64,000 nt of DNA from the NCBI GenBank assembly GCA_963989245.1, contig OZ022348.1:33574395-33638394 (forward strand), read 5' to 3'. Positions 58,741 to 64,000 of this stretch are shown here, piece by piece. Source of the DNA: Nansenia antarctica (Eukaryota > Chordata > Actinopteri > Argentiniformes > Microstomatidae). The first letter of the stretch is position 1. Every line of letters begins with the position of its first letter. A program made the position numbers and the translations under genes. The notes under the pieces are model-generated. The model ran no database searches. It was not told the DNA's origin and worked only from the letters and a program-made list of their open reading frames with translations.

Positions 58741-61520
58741 AAATCAAATCAAATCAAATTTTATTTGTATAGCGCATTTCTTACAAGATGCAACTCAATG
58801 CGCTTCACACAATGAAAATGTTCAGTCAATCAGTCAATCAATCAATCAATACTGACAGAGCCGCGAGCAGGCAAAAGTAAAAAACCTGTATACTATGTAG
58901 CCAGGAAAAATTCCCTTGCAGCCCTCTACCAATAGAGCGACTACTAGCCAGTTTGCTTACCAGTACCCAGCGGTCCCCCAGGGGAGGCCAGGACCACCGG
59001 CACAAAGCAAGCAAGCAAGGGCAAAAACCTGTACACCATGTATCCAGGAAAAATTCCTTGCATATTATCGGCGTACACACTGTCCATAAATTTTGTGTTG
59101 TATTTGCATCGTTCTGCATCCAGTATGGTCACAGGTCCTGCCAAAAGAGAAACTTAAGCACAGTTATGATGCAACAACACAATAGAGACAATAAAGATGA
59201 CAGCAATACAACCTGATGGTGGTCCTGGTACACCCTTGTACCGGTTCCAGTACTACTCTAGATGCTATTTGGAGCTGACAGTGCCTCATCAGCACCCGGG
59301 TCCATTTTCCTGTCAGCACAAATCTCAAAACATGAGTATGGTGTAATGGCCTAGTGATCCTAGTTGTATAATGTCCAATGTCTCCCTTAGTATCAAAAGG
59401 CGACATTGAATAAGTAGGTTTTGAGGTCACGCTTAAAAATGTCCTGAGTTTTAGACAACCTCAGGCCCTCAGGTAGGGTGTTCCACAATCTAGGAGCATA
59501 TATGCTAAAAGCTGATCCTCCAAATCTCTTTGTCCTAGCCTCTGGCACTGTTAAAAGTTCCGTGCCACTAGACCGTAGGGGTCTAGCTGGTGTGTATCTT
59601 ATGAGCATGTCCACCATGTAATTGGGTGCATCACAGTGAAGTGATTTATAAACTAATAAAAGGATCTTAAAGTCTATTCTATGACTGACAGGGAGCCAGT
59701 GTAGTGATCTCAAGACAGGTGTGATGTGCGCTCTCCGTTTGGTCCTAGTAAGGACACGAGCAGCAGCATTTTGAACCATTTGTAGTCTATTTATCATTTT
59801 TTTGGGGAGACCTGTCAGGAGAGCATTACAGTAATCTAGCCTACTAGTAACAAACGCATGCATTAATTTTTCAGTGTCTGCCTGGGAGAGAAATGATTGT
59901 ACCTTAGTGATGTTTCTTAGATGGTAGAAGGATGTTTTAATAGTGTTATTAATATGAGTTTCAAAATTTAGATCTGGGTCAATTATGACACCAAGATTCC
60001 TGGCCTGACACTTAGTGTTAAGAGCTAGTGTTTTCAAGTGTGCAGATAATTTCTCTCTCCCAGTTTTCTCGCCAATGATCAATACCTCTGTTTTTTCTTG
60101 ATTGAGTTGGAGAAAGTTTTGTGTCATCCAAATATTAATATCGGCAATACAGTCTATCAGGTGGTCGATCATCTTGTAGTCGTTGGGAGTTACTGAGATA
60201 TAAAGCTGAGTGTCGTCAGCATAGCTGTGGTAGTTAACGCTATGCTTCTTGATAACAGAACTGAGGGGTAGCATGTATAGGCTAAAAAGCAACGGTCCTA
60301 AAATGGACCCCTGGGGAACTCCACAGGTTGTGCTATAATTTTTTGACTTATGGTCACCAAGGGCTACAAAGTAGTCTCGGTCAGCCAGGTAAGTCCTGAA
60401 CCAGTTTAAGACCGGACCTGAGAGGCCAACCCAGTTTTCAAGTCTCTCAATAAGTATGGAGTGGTCTACCGTATCAAAGGCTGCACTTAAGTCTAAGAGT
60501 ACAAGAATCGAGAGTTTTTTCGAGTCTGCATTTATCCTAAGGTCATTAGTTACCTTAAGCAAAGCGGTTTCTGTGCTGTGGTATGATCGGAAACCTGACT
60601 GAAGTGGGTCATACCTATTATTTAGGACTAAGAATTCATGAAGCTGTCTATACGCTGCCTTTTCTAAAATTTTGCTTAGAAAAGTGAGATTGGATATTGG
60701 TCTACAGTTTTTTGGATCAGAAGGATCTAGGTTACTTTTCTTCAGGGTGGGTCTAACCAGGGCAGTTTTAAGCGCCGCTGGAAATATCCCTTTAAGTAGG
60801 GAGTGATTTACAATGCCTAGTATGTCATCAGACACGGATTCAAAAATGTCCTTAAAAAAGGTGGTAGGAATAGGGTCAAGAGGACACGTAGACGGTTTAA
60901 GCTGTGACACAATTTTACCTAATGTTTCCGTACTAATCATGGTGAACATGCTCATAGTCATGTTCTGTGGTGGCGGATCTGTGGTGCTACACAAACCTAG
61001 TCTTTCCTGAGTAATACACATTCTAATATTTGTTATCTTATCCCTGAAGTGGGCTGCAAATTCCTCGCATTTGGTGACAGAGGCTGCGCCGTCTAGAGTC
61101 CTAGGAGCAGGGTTTACAAGGCAATCAATTGTCGAGAACAAGACCCTGGGGTTATTCTTGTTTGTAGATATTATCTTTGAGAAGTGATTTTTTCTAGCAT
61201 TTCGCATTGCCAAGTTAAAGGCAGATAGATGTTCTTTAAAAATATTCTGATCAATCTGTAGTTTGCTCTTTCTCCATCTGCGCTCAGCTTTCCTACATGT
61301 TCTCTTTAGGAGATTTATTTCACTGTTTCGCCATGGTGCTCTCCTCTTGGCTCCAACCTTTTTTAGTTTGGTAGGTGCCAGGGAGTCTAGGGCCATTTTT
61401 ACTTTATTGTTAAAGGTAATTACTAAGTCGTTTTCACATAACGTGGGAGTTGTGTGATTACTGTTCATTAAAGCTTTGAAATGTTCAGCCACTGCAGGGG
61501 TGATAGGGAAACATTCAAAT
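58741..61520 (-). mobile_element. L2-type LINE, 5'-truncated, RT frame open
   Basis: On the minus strand a frame stays open from about 61520 to its stop near 59393 (about 700 codons). It has RT blocks NCRPISNLTFLSKILEKAA, LQSGFRSYHSTETALL, DLSAAFDTVDHSILIERL, TCGVPQGSILGPLLFSLYM and YHSYADDTQLYIS (catalytic YADD). The L2 C-terminal part is SRLDYCNALLTGLPKKMI, QNAAARVLT and LHWLPVSHRIDFKILLLVYK. The 3' end has GCGCTATACAAATAAAATTT then GATTT repeats. The endonuclease is absent, so the copy is 5'-truncated and could not move by itself. Confidence 0.92.
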
Positions 61521-61865
61521 GGAATGTGTGGTTTCTGTAATAACCTAGAATCGGTGCAGCATGTGTTACTGGAGTGTGAGGAATATGAGGAGCAGAGAGG
61601 GCAGCTGAGGACAGCAACTCGTCGGGCTAAATTGGGGTTTACTGTAGAAAGTTTAATAGGAAATGCAATCAAAATGAAAAAACAGGTCATTCAGTATTTA
61701 AAAGATACAGGGTTGATGAACAAGATTTAACACCCCCCCGCCCCACATTTTTTTCTTTTCTTCATTTTTAAGTTTCCCCTGTCAAATATAACATCCAGTA
61801 GGGGGCGGTAATGCGCCTTAAGTTGGTCGCAAACCGCCATTCAAACTGAAAAGAAGAAGAAGAAG
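61521..61865 (+). mobile_element. 3' end of another LINE
   Basis: The plus frame has CGFCNNLESVQHVLLECEEY, the C-terminal CCHC-type finger found after RT in several LINE clades, ending with a stop at 61728. Its 3'UTR has AGGGGGCGGTAATGCGCC, CCGCCATTCAAACTG and an AAG-repeat tail, a common fish retroposon end. It lies head-on to the L2. Confidence 0.7.
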
Positions 61866-62399
61866 GAAGTTGAGCAGCTCGATCATAACAAGTTCATAAA
61901 CGTCGAGGTTGGTGAATATCGCATGAGCGCAGGTAAGAAACATGAGCGTCTCTGTAATGCAGCTGTTTCATTCACCTGAAATGTCCGTGATGCTCTAAGT
62001 TACATAGCTGCTGTGTGCTGAAGTTGATATGGATTAAATGAACCGCTATGTGAAAGTGTCCGTGTCGGTTCTCTGGTGGAAGTTGCGCGTTCATTCCGTT
62101 TGTTGACAGTAAATAAACCTCCTCAGTCTGGACTACTAGGAGAATGACTACACTTACATGACTGGAGGCTTCACATAGTTACACGATTGATTTATTTACA
62201 CTGGACGAAGACCAACAAGACTGTTATGAGATTATATTTGTCTGTAGGCCTACTGATTGTATCCCTTTCTAACTAATGTCATTTCAGAGTGTTTATTTCA
62301 ATCTTGCAAGAGGAGCTTCTGTACAGTCAACATGGTGCCGCATCAATATGCCGACAGCCCTCCCTGCATGTGAATGCTCTCCGCTTCTCTGTCTCCAGA

Positions 62400-62541
62400 G
62401 GTACATGTGGGGAAAACTAGGGTTAGGGTTGGGTGCTACGTCGACTTGGTACATGCTGGCATGTCTAACCCTAATCCTATCCCTAACCCTACCCCTAACC
62501 GTAGCACCCTAGCACCTAACCGTAGTTTTCCCACATGTACC
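62400..62541. repeat. fold-back with telomere-like TTAGGG/CCCTAA arms
   Basis: GGTACATGTGGGGAAAACTA and complement form the stem. The arms carry GGGTTAGGG on the left and CCTAACCCTACCCCTAACC on the right. Confidence 0.7.
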
Positions 62542-62766
62542 GTCTTGTCAGCTCTCGCAGAAATCCGCTAATAAACTGTCGGCATCGTGGTCCGTCGGCA
62601 CAGCGGGTGGGCCCCAGTCAACATAGGGTTCCAAAGTACAAAGCCCACCTCTCTATGGGGTTGGTTCATCTACTAGTTTCAACATTCAGTTCTTGTACAA
62701 CATCACGTGGGTACAGATAACACAGAGCATAACTATTTCACTTTAGCCTTGGAGAGAAGGGAGTGA

Positions 62767-63327
62767 AGGCCGGTTTAGGCTTCTGCGTCGAATTTACGTG
62801 CGTAGCTTACGTAAATTCTTACGTAGGTCTCGCAATTTACACTTCTGCGTAGGCCGTGCTGCAATTACACAGTCACATCGCTAGGTGGCAGTGTGTTTTC
62901 AGCCCCTGTGCTGTGCCTCTTCCGGTTAGGAACTCAACGGAGCTCAAAGCTCTAAGCGGCATAATAGCGATCTTTTTGTTGTTATGTTGTTGTAAATAAA
63001 AGTTATATGATGCATTGAAATGACATTAAACTAAGATAATACGATGGTTATCATAATTTTTCAAATCTTTATTAATAAGTAATTACAGAAAAGGTGAATG
63101 ACATTTCTGTCATGACTTCCGCATTTTGGGCGACGAGAGAGTCGGAATCTTGTCTGAATCATGTGCTACCAAGCGGACCAATCACAGAGCTTACGGTTAA
63201 CGTGCGCTCTGACGCGTGGATAGATTTTTTGAGAGGAGCACGTCCAGGCTACGCACGTCCACGCGGGACTACGTAAGCTTACGCGTAGCCTACGGCGTCG
63301 ACTTTACGCAGAAGCCTAAACCGGCCT
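62767..63327. mobile_element. Harbinger-like MITE, 561 bp, TGA duplication
   Basis: Ends AGGCCGGTTTAGGCTTCTGC and complement are flanked by TGA on each side (62764-62766 and 63328-63330). Subterminal TACGTAAGC-type repeats. Shares an internal core with elements at 19396 and 63712. Confidence 0.78.
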
Positions 63328-63711
63328 TGAGAGTCTCTCTTTATCTAGCACCTGCACTTTTAGTCACATACCATTCTTGTTATTCATCCAGTCTTCAGTG
63401 AATGATAAGATCATCATTATTGTATAAAATACATGTTTCTCCCCCGCCAGCTGGTCAGCGCAGTCTGTCAGCACGCGTCCCGCCACACCGTCTGGCTGCT
63501 TTGGCCCATTTTTCCAAATCTGTCAGTTATTTACAACTGACTGCATGTTATAAGAGTGTAATAACAGTGTAACAACAAAAAAACACAAAATCTGAATGAG
63601 ATTTTACATGTTTTTAGTAAAATAGATACTGTGATTGCACATAGACAACATATTTATCATGTTCAATTTGAAAGTATAAGTGTAAAACATCTGTCCAAGA
63701 AAGTTGGTGAG

Positions 63712-63940
63712 CCCAATTTATACTTCTGCGTAAAATCGACGGCGTAACCTACGCCGTAGGTTGACGTGCACCTCTCCAAAAATGTAACTACACGGCAGTG
63801 TGATTGGTCCGCTTGGTAGCACATGATTCCGACTCTCGTAGGCCAAAATGCGGAAGCCATGACAGAAATGTCATTTACCTTTTCTGTAATTACTTATTAA
63901 TAAAGATTAGAAAAATTATGATAACCATCGTATTATCTTA
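63712..63940. mobile_element. second Harbinger-like MITE, cut by a Tc1-like insertion
   Basis: Starts AATTTATACTTCTGCGTAAA, runs in the opposite orientation to the copy at 62767, and stops in the shared core at ATCGTATTATCTTA where the next element begins. Confidence 0.75.
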
Positions 63941-64000
63941 AACCCCTCAAAAAAGGTTCGGAAACGTTATTTTAGTTGATTATTCCTCCCCTTTAATAAT
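63941..64000. mobile_element. left end of a Tc1-like element (window edge)
   Basis: AACCCCTCAAAAAAGGTTCG and the following 40 bases match the left end of the element at 32231. It is preceded by TA and runs off the window. Confidence 0.85.

Overview
This window comes from a ray-finned (teleost) fish nuclear genome. The evidence is split genes with GT..AG introns, teleost-type L2 and L1 retrotransposons, Tc1-like, hAT and Harbinger-like DNA elements, tRNA-derived SINEs, and very many micro- and minisatellites. The species cannot be named from the sequence. Three real host genes are present, all on the minus strand. Every exon boundary given here was worked out by hand from splice consensus, reading phase and remembered family similarity; no alignment was run.

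The genes, from high to low coordinates (the direction of transcription), are stk31 (24 coding exons, 30135-42239), npy (TATA box, non-coding exon 1 and three coding exons, 25715-27063) and pals2/mpp6 (seven coding exons, 447-12146, running off the left edge before the guanylate-kinase exons). The order STK31-NPY-PALS2 on one strand is the order remembered for human 7p15.3, so this is a conserved block. It supports calling the peptide gene npy rather than pyy, and the MAGUK gene pals2/mpp6 rather than mpp2. The three genes do not form a pathway: STK31 is a Tudor/kinase-like germline protein, NPY a secreted neuropeptide precursor, PALS2 a membrane scaffold.

Layout: 1-12150 holds pals2 exons, with introns full of minisatellites and three TIR-bounded elements. 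12150-25700 is intergenic and holds another hAT-like element, a small MITE, and a minisatellite split by an L2 copy. That L2 is itself split by a 4.9-kb element with about 460-bp terminal inverted repeats and a TTA target duplication, which carries the remains of a transposon-like protein I recognise but cannot name, and which contains a further MITE. 25700-27070 is npy. 27070-29480 is plain intergenic DNA. 29480-30030 is a 50-bp minisatellite. 30135-42600 is stk31, with a Tc1-like element containing a hAT containing a SINE in one intron and two more TIR elements in other introns. 42600-64000 has no host gene that I can support. It is a TE graveyard: an L1 fragment, a broken split hAT transposase gene with a long acidic coding minisatellite, a frameshifted LINE, nested hAT-like ends, a 5'-truncated L2 with a long open RT frame, and Harbinger-like and Tc1-like pieces at the right edge.

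The observations most worth following up are the long-TIR element with its orphan protein; the pals2 exon 3 splice donor embedded in a minisatellite; an NPY peptide with a diverged N-terminal half; the both-strand-open acidic minisatellite in the hAT gene; and an internal core shared by elements whose ends differ.
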